From: Bradymonadales bacterium
GTDB lineage: Bacteria; Myxococcota_A; Bradymonadia; JAFGEP01
Length of the DNA: 64,000 bases
Direction: 5' to 3'
Assembly (NCBI GenBank): GCA_016931535.1
Contig: JAFGEP010000055.1
Location: forward strand, 1 to 64,000
In this document: piece by piece, positions 9,299 to 18,169 of the stretch
Numbering within the stretch: position 1 is the first letter of the stretch
How the letters are laid out: each line of letters begins with the position of its first letter
Made by a program: the position numbers and the translations under genes
The notes under the pieces: generated by a model
Seen by the model: the letters and a program-made list of their open reading frames with translations, nothing else
What the model was told of the DNA's origin: nothing
Database searches by the model: none

Positions 9299-12200
9299 AT
9301 GGCGCGAATCACCGGTTCCCTACGAAATCGCATCCGATACCTGGTGGCGCTGATCGCCCTGGGTTGTGGACTGATCTTTAGCATTGTGCAAGGGGACAGG
9401 GGCTGGCTCTTGCCCGCTCCTCAGAGCCTGTTTGCCGATGTCGAGGTGGCCCCGGGAGGCTACGACCTGCAGGCGCTGAACATCTTGAACCGGGCCTTGC
9501 TGCGGGTGGAGAAGAACTACGTGGAGCCGGGGCGCATCCAGCCGTCTGTGATGCTGGTCTACGCCCTAAACGCGATCCAGGAGGAGATCCCCCAGGTGGT
9601 GGCCCGGTTCGACCGGGACATCGATGAGCAGCCCACCCAGGTGATCTTGCAGGTGGACAATCAGTACCAGCAGTTCGACCTGCAGAGCATCGGCAGCTTG
9701 TGGGAGCTGGTCTTCCGGTTGCGCGGGATCTTCCGGTTCGTCCAGGAGAACCTGAGCGACGAGGACGTGGATCTCCGCCTGGTGGAATACGCCGCCATCA
9801 ACGGCCTGCTGCAGACGCTCGATCCGCACAGCGTGCTCCTCTCCCCCAAGGTCTACCAGGACATGATGGCCAACAACCGAGGCAGCTTCGGGGGGTTGGG
9901 GATCGTGATCTCGATCCGAAACGGCCAGCTCACCATCATCAGCCCCATCAGCGGTACTCCGGCAGCCAGGGCGGGTCTCAGGGCCGGAGACCGCATCGTG
10001 AAGATCGGGGAAGAGTCCACCATCAACATGAGTATCGAAGAGGCGGTCAGCCGGTTGCGCGGCGATCCCGGTACCTCCGTGAGCATCGAGGTGCTACGGG
10101 ACGGCTGGTCGGTGCCTCACGAGTTCACCATCACCCGGGAGATCATCAATATCCAGAGCGTGAAAAGCCATGCACTGGGCGATGGTATCGGTTACGTCCA
10201 GATCACCAACTTCCAGGGGAATACCCACCCCGACCTGGTCCAGCACCTGAACGACTTGCGCCAGGAGATGGGCGAGCTGCGCGGGCTGGTGCTCGACCTC
10301 AGGGACAACCCCGGAGGGCTTCTGGAACAGGCCATCCTGGTGGCCGATACCTTCCTGGCTGAGGGCATCATCGTGGCCACCGTGGGAGAAGGACAGCGCC
10401 TGCGAGAGGAGAAGGTGGCCGTCGAGGAGGAGACCGAACCGCCCTACCCCATGGTGGTCCTGGTCAGCGCCGGCAGCGCTTCCGCCAGTGAGATCGTGGC
10501 TGGGGCTTTGCAGAACCACCGCCGTGCCCTACTCGTGGGGGAACGTACCTTCGGCAAGGGGACCGTACAGGTCCTCTATGAGTTCCAGGACGGCTCGGCG
10601 CTGAAGCTCACCATCGCCCAGTATTTGACCCCTGGGGATGTCAGTATCCAGTCGGTGGGTATCGTGCCCGACATTCGCACCGTGCCCATGACCGCCTCCG
10701 AGGAGGTCGTGGATCTCTACCCCCACGAACGGGTGATCCGGGAAGGGGATCTGGACGCCCACCTGGACAGCGAGCTGGCTCTACCGGCGGGACGCTCCTC
10801 GGCCGTGATCGCCTACTACCGCGAGCCGGAACCTCCCTTCGATCCCAATGCCATCGAAGATCCCGACCAGTTCGAGATCGACTTCGATATCGAGCTGGGT
10901 AGAAGGCTCCTGCTGGCCGTGGGAGAGTCTACAGAAGCGGCGGCGGTGTTCGAGACCAGCGAGGCGGTACGCGCCGTGGTGGAGGCGGAGCAGATGGACC
11001 TCATCACCCAGGTGCTCGAAGGCCTCGGTGTAGACTGGTCGGAGGGAACCGATCCCGGTCAGCCCACGCTGGAGGTGTCGGTGGCGACCAACTGGCCGGA
11101 GAACCAGATCCCTGCCGGGGAGACGGTCCACCTCACCGTGAGCGCGACCAATGTCGGTTCGGCACCGCTCCACCGGGTGTGGGCGCTGAGCGAATCGGAC
11201 TACACCCTCTTTGACGACCGGGAGTTTCCGCTGGGATTGCTGGAACCTGGCAGCACCCGCTCCTGGACCGTTCCGATCTCGGTGCCGGTGGAGGAGGTCA
11301 GCCGGCTCGACCAGGTTCGGCTCTCCTTCCGGCTGGACGAGCAACCGCTGGACCGGGTGGAGACGGCCGAGGTCTTCGTCCAGGGGAGAAACCGACCCCA
11401 TTTCGCATTTACCTACCAGATCGTGGACACCGACCAGGGTAATGGCGACGGTCTCCTCCAGCTGGGTGAGGGGGTGCAGTTCCTCTTCACGGTGAGCAAC
11501 CTGGGGAAAGGCGATTCTTCGGAAACGCTGGTCTACATCAAGAACGAGGTGGAGGCGGCCATCCTGTTGGAAGCCGGTCGGGAGTCCTGGCCGGAGGGAT
11601 TGGCCAGCGGGGAATCACGCACCGCCCAGTTCCAGTTCCAGGTCCGCCATGTGCCCGAGGACGAGATGATCCGACTGGAAGCGGCCATCTACGATACGGT
11701 GTTCCAGGAGTTCACCTCGCGCGACCTGGTGATTCCACTGCACCCTGACGCCGACCTGGTGGCGTCCGATTCCGGGTTGGTCCGCATCACTCAGGAAGAT
11801 ACGCCCATCTATGCGGGAGCGGAGGAGTCCACCCCGGTGCTGGCGCGGGCCGACCGGGGAGATGTCCTGGTCCGGACCGGCCGCCTGGGTGACTGGGTGC
11901 GGGTGAGCTTCAGCTCCGACCGTTTCGGCTGGGTGCAAGAGAGTGCCACCTCCTCGACCTCGCGGGAGGGGGAGACCACCGAGATCCAACTGGTCTACTC
12001 GCTGCAACCCCCTCTGATCCGGGTGGAGCCCTACCGTTTGTGGACCGATTTCTCCACCTTCCACCTGACCGGATTGCTGCGGGACAACCAGATGGTGTCC
12101 GATTACTACCTCTGGGTGGCCGGAGGCTTGGAGGATGACAGAGGCGATCGGCGCAAGGTGAACTACGTGCGGGTCGAGCGGCCCGAGGCGGCGTTCGAGG

Positions 12201-12331
12201 AGGACATCCCGCTGTTTCCTGGAATCAACCAGATCACCCTCATCGCCCGGGACTCGGACCACATGTCCCAGGCCGAGATCCTGTATATCTACCGCCGTAC
12301 GCCCGGCGAGGCCGTGAGCAACGTACACTGA
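9299..12331 (+). CDS. S41 C-terminal processing peptidase, MXAN_5808-like, with SH3-type C-terminus
   Basis: 1010-residue membrane-anchored serine peptidase of the Tsp/CtpA family, which cleaves exported proteins near their C-termini. An N-terminal membrane helix (about 14-32) is followed by a helical cap, a PDZ domain (about 195-285, GLGIVIS...AGLRAGDRIVKI) and the S41 core with the catalytic pair: Ser395 in SASASE and Lys420 in TFGKGTVQ, the standard 25 residues apart. Beyond about residue 520 are regions unusual for a plain CtpA: CARDB-like beta domains (about 600-800) and an SH3-like domain (about 820-890, with 'GDWVRVSFSSDRFGWVQ'), then a beta-rich end. Length and layout fit the myxobacterial MXAN_5808 type. 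It heads a plus-strand gene series. RBS GGTGAG lies just upstream of the ATG. Confidence 0.92.
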   Translation: MARITGSLRNRIRYLVALIALGCGLIFSIVQGDRGWLLPAPQSLFADVEVAPGGYDLQALNILNRALLRVEKNYVEPGRIQPSVMLVYALNAIQEEIPQVVARFDRDIDEQPTQVILQVDNQYQQFDLQSIGSLWELVFRLRGIFRFVQENLSDEDVDLRLVEYAAINGLLQTLDPHSVLLSPKVYQDMMANNRGSFGGLGIVISIRNGQLTIISPISGTPAARAGLRAGDRIVKIGEESTINMSIEEAVSRLRGDPGTSVSIEVLRDGWSVPHEFTITREIINIQSVKSHALGDGIGYVQITNFQGNTHPDLVQHLNDLRQEMGELRGLVLDLRDNPGGLLEQAILVADTFLAEGIIVATVGEGQRLREEKVAVEEETEPPYPMVVLVSAGSASASEIVAGALQNHRRALLVGERTFGKGTVQVLYEFQDGSALKLTIAQYLTPGDVSIQSVGIVPDIRTVPMTASEEVVDLYPHERVIREGDLDAHLDSELALPAGRSSAVIAYYREPEPPFDPNAIEDPDQFEIDFDIELGRRLLLAVGESTEAAAVFETSEAVRAVVEAEQMDLITQVLEGLGVDWSEGTDPGQPTLEVSVATNWPENQIPAGETVHLTVSATNVGSAPLHRVWALSESDYTLFDDREFPLGLLEPGSTRSWTVPISVPVEEVSRLDQVRLSFRLDEQPLDRVETAEVFVQGRNRPHFAFTYQIVDTDQGNGDGLLQLGEGVQFLFTVSNLGKGDSSETLVYIKNEVEAAILLEAGRESWPEGLASGESRTAQFQFQVRHVPEDEMIRLEAAIYDTVFQEFTSRDLVIPLHPDADLVASDSGLVRITQEDTPIYAGAEESTPVLARADRGDVLVRTGRLGDWVRVSFSSDRFGWVQESATSSTSREGETTEIQLVYSLQPPLIRVEPYRLWTDFSTFHLTGLLRDNQMVSDYYLWVAGGLEDDRGDRRKVNYVRVERPEAAFEEDIPLFPGINQITLIARDSDHMSQAEILYIYRRTPGEAVSNVH

Positions 12332-12391
12332 CGGGTCGGATCGGGTGAGCCCAGGGTCTCCTGTTCTCTCTGGACCGATCGAGGAGGGTTC

Positions 12392-12844
12392 ATGCTCGAT
12401 GCGGAGGCGGAGGTCGATCTGCTCTGCGGTCTGCTGGCCAGGGGGGAGCGGATCCAGCTGAAAGCCCAGGGGATGTGCATGTCCCCGTGGATTTTCGATG
12501 GGGACATGATCACGGTATCTCCGGTGGCCAGACCACTGCGGCTCGGCTCGATCGTCCTGATCAGACAGGCGGATCGGTTGTTTGCCCACCGAGTGGTGCG
12601 CTTTTCTGGAAGGGCGGCGGTCGTTGTGCAAGGAGATTCGCTGGACGAACAGGGGGTGTCGAGCCCGCTGGACCAGGTATTGGGCGAGGTGACCGCGGTT
12701 CGCCACCGTTGCGGGATCACCTTCGATCCGGGCAGACCGGCACTGGTCTGGCTAGGCTGGCTGACGGCACCCTGGTTGCGAAGGAGAGCGCGGTGGAGGC
12801 ATTGGCTGCGCCAGACCCTCCGGTGGCACCCCAAGCGGGTCTGA
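12392..12844 (+). CDS. S24/S26 signal-peptidase-like protein with Cys in place of catalytic Ser
   Basis: 150 residues, with strong RBS GAGGAGG before the ATG. The LexA/signal-peptidase fold is indicated by 'GMCMSPWIFDGD' (residues 27-38), 'LGSIVLI' and 'FAHRVVR' (64-70), and 'VVQGDS'. Family consensus is G-x-S-M-x-P; here the nucleophile position is Cys29 (codon TGC), and the base position is His66 in the HRV motif, as in Ser-His signal peptidases. So this is either an inactive relative or a Cys-His variant. There is no N-terminal membrane helix, and the C-terminus is Trp/Arg-rich (about 115-150) and could lie on a membrane. Small S26-like proteins of this kind are, from general knowledge, often found near PqqD-like genes; one lies 5 kb away. 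It starts 60 bp after the S41 peptidase and probably shares its transcript. Confidence 0.75.
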   Translation: MLDAEAEVDLLCGLLARGERIQLKAQGMCMSPWIFDGDMITVSPVARPLRLGSIVLIRQADRLFAHRVVRFSGRAAVVVQGDSLDEQGVSSPLDQVLGEVTAVRHRCGITFDPGRPALVWLGWLTAPWLRRRARWRHWLRQTLRWHPKRV

Positions 12845-13007
12845 GTGGACCATGGCGCACCGATCGGCAGTGGGGGAATGCCGGCTTGCGGGTTCTCCCT
12901 CGGACAGGGTGAAAGGTGGTGGTCTGGCGGTGCGGTTCTGGTGTACATGGCAGACAGGGAGATTGCCGAGCGAGAATAGCCGAGTGTGCAACGATGGATA
13001 GGCCGAT

Positions 13008-13838
13008 ATGACCAGGGTCAATTCCCCCGATCCTCCGCCGACACCACCCGAAGGGCCCAAGCTGGTGGTCGTGTTTCCCCCCGCTTTGTGGCCTTATCGA
13101 AGCTCCTTGGATCGGGTCAGCTGGATGATCGGGCAGGGGATCGCCACCTCCTTCGTGCAGGTACCGGGGCTTTTGGGATATGTCAGCCCCAGGGGGCTGG
13201 TCGATCCTGGCGCCCTCGACCCTGGCAGCAGCCGGCCTGTCAAGGTCCTCCGTTCCCTTCCCGAGCTCCAGACGGTCCGGGAAGAGGGGCGGTCTCTTCA
13301 GGCCACCTGGGCGATTACCGGCCGACTACTGGTGGACGCAAAGGGGGTGGAGATCTGGCTCAACTTGCTGGACGCTCGCTCGGGAGATCTTTTGTGGACG
13401 CGGTCGGTGCAGGTCACCCGCGAGCGGGTGCTTTGGCGGGTGATGGGGCTGGTGCGGGGTGTCGTGGTGGCGATGGGCCCCTACGTGCCGGATCTGATCA
13501 CCTTGCCGACGGTGTTTCCCACGGGGAGCTGGGAAGCGCTGGTGTCCTACGCCAGGGCGTTGGATCTGGTCGGGGCGTCGGGCGGCGGCGGGGAGCAGGG
13601 GCTGGATGCTTTCCGGGCGGTCAGCCGTGCCGTGGCGTTGGATCCGCGGTTCGATGCAGCCGTTCGGCTCTTCCAGGACCTGGGGCGCCGCCTGCTCGCC
13701 GAGTTCACCAACGAAGAGGAGTGCAATCGCCTTCGCAGTGCTATTGCGGGGATGAGCGAGATCGGCGCCATCCGGGAGATGCTCCAGTTGGCTCACAACC
13801 GAATCCTGGCACTTGCGAAGGGGGTCCGCGAGACCTAA
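13008..13838 (+). CDS. Uncharacterised protein with TolB-N/FlgO-like segment
   Basis: 276 residues, no signal peptide or membrane helix evident. The stretch from about residue 100 ('ATWAITGRLLVDAKGVEIWLNLLDARSGDLLWTRSV', given here only as its outline) resembles the strand pattern 'vv.G.l....g...i...l.d..tg..lW' of TolB-N/FlgO-like domains found in periplasmic and regulatory proteins. The C-terminal third is helical, possibly repeat-like. The function is not recognised. It lies between the S26-like gene and the DUF4157-like gene on the same strand (gaps 163 and 70 bp). RBS GGATAGG before the ATG. Confidence 0.65.
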   Translation: MTRVNSPDPPPTPPEGPKLVVVFPPALWPYRSSLDRVSWMIGQGIATSFVQVPGLLGYVSPRGLVDPGALDPGSSRPVKVLRSLPELQTVREEGRSLQATWAITGRLLVDAKGVEIWLNLLDARSGDLLWTRSVQVTRERVLWRVMGLVRGVVVAMGPYVPDLITLPTVFPTGSWEALVSYARALDLVGASGGGGEQGLDAFRAVSRAVALDPRFDAAVRLFQDLGRRLLAEFTNEEECNRLRSAIAGMSEIGAIREMLQLAHNRILALAKGVRET

Positions 13839-13908
13839 ATTCGCAGGTGTGATGATCTTGGACCAGGCTGCCCGCCGAGGCGGACGAGCGTTTGGAGCAT
13901 AGAGGCGC

Positions 13909-16500
13909 ATGGCTACTGAAACCCGGGACCGGATTTGGACAGGACTGGCTAGGGAGTTACTACACCGTCCGGACGTACGTCCCGAGATCAAGGCATCGTT
14001 GGAGGCGGCCCTGAAGCGGGGGGATCTGACCGCCTCGGCCGAGGAGATCCGGTCGATCTTGGCCCGATCGACCGCCCGGATCTCCCTTCCCTTGTCATCG
14101 GCCGCGGCTCCCGTCAGCAGACGTGGCCATTCGACAGCAGCCAGACAGGCACTGGCCCTGATTGAACATGGCCTGTCCCAACTCCAGGCTGCCCCCGAGC
14201 TGGTACCCGTTCGACTGGCCCAGTTCCTGCGAGAGGCCCTGACCAGCTACGCCTACACCTACGACCAGGCAGGTCAGCCAGAGGAGCTGACCCCGCCCGA
14301 CAAGGTGGCCGATCGTATGCTGGCCCGGCTGGAAAACCGCCAGGTGGCGGCAAGACCGGCCCGGGTCGGCCTGCTCACGGCGCGCGAGGTGGCGGCCATC
14401 GCCGCCGGCCAGCTCACCCCGGCTCAGGCTCCCACCGTCCGGGCCAGCGGGCGGATCAGCCAGGATATCCAGGCCTGGTATGCCAACACGGCGGTTCCCC
14501 AAGAACGCAAAGAGATCCTCCAGAACGGGAAGTTCGAGGATGGCGAGTACCTCCTGGCTTTCATCCAGCCGACGATGGAGGGGCAGACCATCGAGATCCA
14601 TGCCCTGACCAGCGCCGGGCGCCCTACCCCGGCTCCGGTGGCGCGGTTCGAGGTGGCCACCGAGCTGGAACCGGTCTCGGCCGCCGAGGTGCTGGTCGCT
14701 CCGGCCATCACCGGGCAGGTGCCCGAGCAGAGAGATCGCCTGTTGGGCCTGATTCCCGAGGAGCCGGAAGAAGATCGGACCTCCATCGGACACCTGAGGG
14801 AGGCCGCCATCGAGATCAACCAGGCCCGTATCGACCTGTACGCCGAGATCCTGCGTCAACGCACCGATCTCCGCGGTGCCGCTCGCCTGGCAGCCGAACG
14901 AAGGCTGCAGCGGATGGAGCAGGAAAGTGAGGGGCTGGCCTCTGGCGCGCCGGAGCCCCGGGCGGTCGAGAGATCCCTGGCCAGCTGGGCCCAGGAGATT
15001 TCCCGGGATCTGGTTCATTTTGCGGCCCGGTCGAAACCACAGGAGCAGCCGGAGGCGCAGTCGGCTGCGCTGGATGCCCTGGCCCGTATGGGCGCCGTGA
15101 AGACCCGCCTGGAGGATACCCTGGCCGCGGTCCGGGGGGTCGCACCGAGCCAGGGTAACTATCCCCGGCTCTCCGAGCAAGCCCGCGTGCTGGTTTCGCC
15201 GCAACTGGAGGCGAGCTCGATCTTCGACACCATCGGCCAGGCTCCGATCGCATCGACGGCGCAAAGAGCCGGCAGGGAGACCGTGGGGGGCGAATCGCTG
15301 GCCACCTCCATCATGCTCAAGGATGCCGAACGTACGGCACCCCCCGCCCGGGAAACCCGCGATCTGGTCCGCGCTCTGGCGACCGCAGGCAAGCGGTTGC
15401 AGCAGGCGTTGACCGACATCGGCACCCTGGGGGAGAGCGGCCTGCAGCTTTCCAGCACGCTCAGACCCCTCCTGAGAACCGAGGGCATGCCCTCGGACGT
15501 GCGGCCCAGCACCCACTCTCCTTTGCTGCGCAACCTGCTGTTGCCGGCCATGGAGCGGGTGAGCGGACCCGGCAAGGCGTTGGCGCGAATGCCCTCCTTG
15601 ACCGGCGCCTCCCTGACGCCGGAAGCGCTGTACGGCGTGGTCCTGGGGGAGGCCGGCAAGGAGCTGGCGGAGCGGAAGCCCCAGGTCGCCAGGAACCTCC
15701 TCGAGCAGATGGGGGGGTTGTCCCAGCGCCTGCAGCAGGCAGGAGGGGTCCCCTCGGTGGCGGCCATCGCCCAGGCCGGCCAAGAGATGCGCGAACAGGT
15801 GGCTTCGCTGGCGACCCAGGCCGAGGCTCCCGATGCCTCTACCGCGGAAGAAGCGGCTACCGAGGCGGTGGGTGAAACGATCGGAGCCGGCCTGGACAAG
15901 GGCATGGCGGTCATCGACTCCGCTGGCGGCGCGGCCGGCTCGGCGGTCGACCAGGTGGCCGAGGCGCTGGAGCAGGAAGGCTCGGCCCTCAGTTCAGAGA
16001 TCAAGTCGCGGATCGAGCCTTTCGTCAACATCTCGGCCGAGGCCCGAGTGTTCTCCGGTCCCGTGGCAACGGCAGCCCTGTCGGAGATGGGCGCTGAGGG
16101 CGCCACCGTCGGTTCGGATATCTTCGTCCGCCAGGACATCGTCCGGGCGGGGCCCCAGGTGGCGGCCCCCGTCATCGGCCACGAGATGGTCCACGCCCAG
16201 AAGTTGTTCCGGAGCGTGGAAAGCGAGGAACAGGAAGCCTATGGGGTCGAGGCGGCCATCCGGCGGGGGATCTCCCGCGCGACGACAGGCCCCCTGTACA
16301 GGCTCCAGGAAGAGCTCAAGGAACTGGCTTCGGACCAGCCGTACGCCGCTGATTTGGATGTGCCAGGTGTCTCCAAGCCCGGCGCCGAAGCGAGCAAGGA
16401 AAGCAAGTCGGAAAACCTGATCGACGCCCTGACCGACAAGGTGGCCGAGCTCTGGGCTCGCGAGGTCGATACCGCAAAACAACGGAGCGGTTCGGCCTGA
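13909..16500 (+). CDS. Large Ala-rich protein with C-terminal DUF4157-like zincin core
   Basis: 863 residues. Most of it (1-700) is Ala/Glu/Arg-rich and helical with no family I recognise. From about 690 to 790 it follows the DUF4157 (eCIS-core) pattern: a helical 'IEPFVNISAEARVFSG' start, 'GAEGATVGSDIFVRQDIV' (family: 'a.T.G.dIff...'), then 'IGHEMVHAQ' with the HExxH zinc motif His758-Glu759-Met760-Val761-His762 (family: 'LAHELTHVVQ'). Glu in SEEQEAYGVE downstream could be the third ligand. DUF4157 domains are often fused to toxins or found with extracellular contractile injection systems; no injection-system gene is visible here. Likely a predicted metallopeptidase domain, possibly self-processing. 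Last gene of the plus-strand series. Confidence 0.75.
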   Translation: MATETRDRIWTGLARELLHRPDVRPEIKASLEAALKRGDLTASAEEIRSILARSTARISLPLSSAAAPVSRRGHSTAARQALALIEHGLSQLQAAPELVPVRLAQFLREALTSYAYTYDQAGQPEELTPPDKVADRMLARLENRQVAARPARVGLLTAREVAAIAAGQLTPAQAPTVRASGRISQDIQAWYANTAVPQERKEILQNGKFEDGEYLLAFIQPTMEGQTIEIHALTSAGRPTPAPVARFEVATELEPVSAAEVLVAPAITGQVPEQRDRLLGLIPEEPEEDRTSIGHLREAAIEINQARIDLYAEILRQRTDLRGAARLAAERRLQRMEQESEGLASGAPEPRAVERSLASWAQEISRDLVHFAARSKPQEQPEAQSAALDALARMGAVKTRLEDTLAAVRGVAPSQGNYPRLSEQARVLVSPQLEASSIFDTIGQAPIASTAQRAGRETVGGESLATSIMLKDAERTAPPARETRDLVRALATAGKRLQQALTDIGTLGESGLQLSSTLRPLLRTEGMPSDVRPSTHSPLLRNLLLPAMERVSGPGKALARMPSLTGASLTPEALYGVVLGEAGKELAERKPQVARNLLEQMGGLSQRLQQAGGVPSVAAIAQAGQEMREQVASLATQAEAPDASTAEEAATEAVGETIGAGLDKGMAVIDSAGGAAGSAVDQVAEALEQEGSALSSEIKSRIEPFVNISAEARVFSGPVATAALSEMGAEGATVGSDIFVRQDIVRAGPQVAAPVIGHEMVHAQKLFRSVESEEQEAYGVEAAIRRGISRATTGPLYRLQEELKELASDQPYAADLDVPGVSKPGAEASKESKSENLIDALTDKVAELWAREVDTAKQRSGSA

Positions 16501-16529
16501 ACCCCCGATCCCCCGCCATCGCGGCCCGA

Positions 16530-17564
16530 TCAACCCCTTGCCTGATCCCCCAGACAGACCTCCAAGATCAGACTGTCCACCAGCAGACGATCCCTCAGCC
16601 GGCTCGATTTGAGCCCCCGCTCGGCACGATAGATGGCGCGGAATACCTCCCCCAGGCGAAACGGCTCGAACCGCCCCGCGTCCCGCTCGTACTCGCGCAT
16701 GAACATCGGGTGGCAGCCGGCATGTTGCGCCAACGCGTGCCCCTTCAGGCCCCGCTCCTTGCCCTCCCAGATCCGCCACACGATGCGAAAGTGGCGCGCG
16801 ATCATGGCGGTAATCCCGATGGCGCTCTCCCCCCGATCGAGCATCTGGCCCAACGTCGCCATGCTGCCCGGCAGATCGCACTCCCCGAGCTGGCGCGTCA
16901 GCTCGAACACGTTCCGAAGCCGGGTGTCGTCCAGCGCCTCCTCGATGACCCGCCGGGTGACCACCCCCCCCCGGTTGGCGAAGTACAACCCCAGCTTGTC
17001 CAGCGCCCCGTCCATGGAGGCCAGGTCGGGTCCCGTCAGCTCGGCCACCAGGTGGGCCAGCTCCGAATCGATCCCCGACAACCCCTTGGCTCGGGCCCGC
17101 CGCTCCACCCAGGAGGGGAGCTCCTGCGGGCGAAGCGGCTTGAACTCGATGCTCTCGGCATGAGCGCTTCCCGAGACCGCCTTGAAGAAGCTCTTTCGAT
17201 TGTCCACGCTGCGATCGGACATCAGCAGGTAGGTCTGCTCTGCTGGCCGGGAAAGGTAGGAACGCAACGCCTCCTGCTCCGTGGCCGACATGCCGCCGAT
17301 ATTGCGCACATGGATGAGACGCCTGCCCCCGAACAACGACAGGGTCTCCAATGATTGCCGCACGGTCGCCCCCGACACCTCGGCACCATCCAAGACCTGG
17401 TAGGACAGCTCGTCTACCCCGTCGGGCAGTACCGCTGCGACAATGGCCTTGATCGCCTCCTCCACCAGGAAGGTCTCCTCTCCGAAAAGCAGGTAGATGG
17501 CAGCGGGAGGCTCACCTCGCGCCAGCGCCCTGAACAGTTCGCGTCCGTCTCGCACCGGGCTCAT
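16530..17564 (-). CDS. holA: DNA polymerase III subunit delta
   Basis: 344 residues, normal length for HolA, the clamp-loader subunit that opens the beta clamp. Seen: 'AIYLLFGEETFLVEEAI' at the N-terminus, 'LFGGRRLIHVRN', 'RPQELPSWVERRARAKGL', 'LVAELTGPDLASMDGALDKL' and the C-terminal 'LRDRLLVDSLILEV' helix, all typical of the family. It starts 7 bp after lptE, the lptE-holA order known in many proteobacteria, so the two are almost certainly co-transcribed with asnS. Confidence 0.93.
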   Translation of the reverse strand: MSPVRDGRELFRALARGEPPAAIYLLFGEETFLVEEAIKAIVAAVLPDGVDELSYQVLDGAEVSGATVRQSLETLSLFGGRRLIHVRNIGGMSATEQEALRSYLSRPAEQTYLLMSDRSVDNRKSFFKAVSGSAHAESIEFKPLRPQELPSWVERRARAKGLSGIDSELAHLVAELTGPDLASMDGALDKLGLYFANRGGVVTRRVIEEALDDTRLRNVFELTRQLGECDLPGSMATLGQMLDRGESAIGITAMIARHFRIVWRIWEGKERGLKGHALAQHAGCHPMFMREYERDAGRFEPFRLGEVFRAIYRAERGLKSSRLRDRLLVDSLILEVCLGDQARG

Positions 17565-17571
17565 GGCTTCC

Positions 17572-18141
17572 TCACGGGCGTTCCTCCAGACACCATAACA
17601 GGTCGATCAGCCGGGAATCGATGGCGTCGGCCACGGCGGTTTCGAGCATGCCGAGCCGATCGGTCTCCAGGGCCACCTCCCGGCTGATGGGGAGTAACGC
17701 CTCTCCTTCCGCCACCGGGGTGGTGCACCGTTCCTCCTGTCGGATGAGGGTGAGCTGCAGGGAGACCGAAACGCTCAGCAGGATCTGCTCCTCGCCCGCC
17801 GCCGTGGTCCGCTCGGAAACCGAAAGCAGGACGCCCTGGACAGTGGGCCGGCCGACCTCCTCCCAGGAGTTAGGGGAAAAACCCAGGGCAGCCAGGCGGG
17901 TACCCAGGTGGCTGGCGGCGAACAGGTCCAGCTCGGGGTAGCCGGCATGGGAGAGGAACGCCGGCACATGGATCGAACGGCCGTGGCCCTCGGCGACGGT
18001 GGCCACTGGCCGATATCCACAGGCGACAGCAAGGCAGGTGAGCGCCATCCAGAGACCGATGTGCGGCAGGCCGAACGATCGGTGGAAGCGCTGCCGGTTC
18101 ACGATCGCCCCGGCACTACCACTTGTAGAACGGATGGCCAT
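17572..18141 (-). CDS. lptE: LptE-like LPS-assembly lipoprotein
   Basis: 189 residues. An N-terminal signal ends in a lipobox (LAVACGYRP, Cys about 41), the usual 'CGY' start of mature LptE. The mature part has the alternating strands and C-terminal helix expected ('VQGVLLSVSERTTAAGEEQILLSVSVSLQLTL'). LptE plugs and assembles the LptD barrel that inserts LPS in the outer membrane. Sequence conservation in this family is low, so position upstream of holA carries much of the call. The gene starts 28 bp after asnS. Confidence 0.8.
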   Translation of the reverse strand: MAIRSTSGSAGAIVNRQRFHRSFGLPHIGLWMALTCLAVACGYRPVATVAEGHGRSIHVPAFLSHAGYPELDLFAASHLGTRLAALGFSPNSWEEVGRPTVQGVLLSVSERTTAAGEEQILLSVSVSLQLTLIRQEERCTTPVAEGEALLPISREVALETDRLGMLETAVADAIDSRLIDLLWCLEERP

Positions 18142-18169
18142 GCGAAGCTGCCTGTAAAGGGCGTCAAGC

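Noticed and set aside
12986..13852. Overlapping plus-strand frame at the TolB-N-like gene
   Set aside because: Gly/Arg/Ala-rich shadow; the frame from 13008 has the beta-strand pattern and an ATG with ribosome-binding site.
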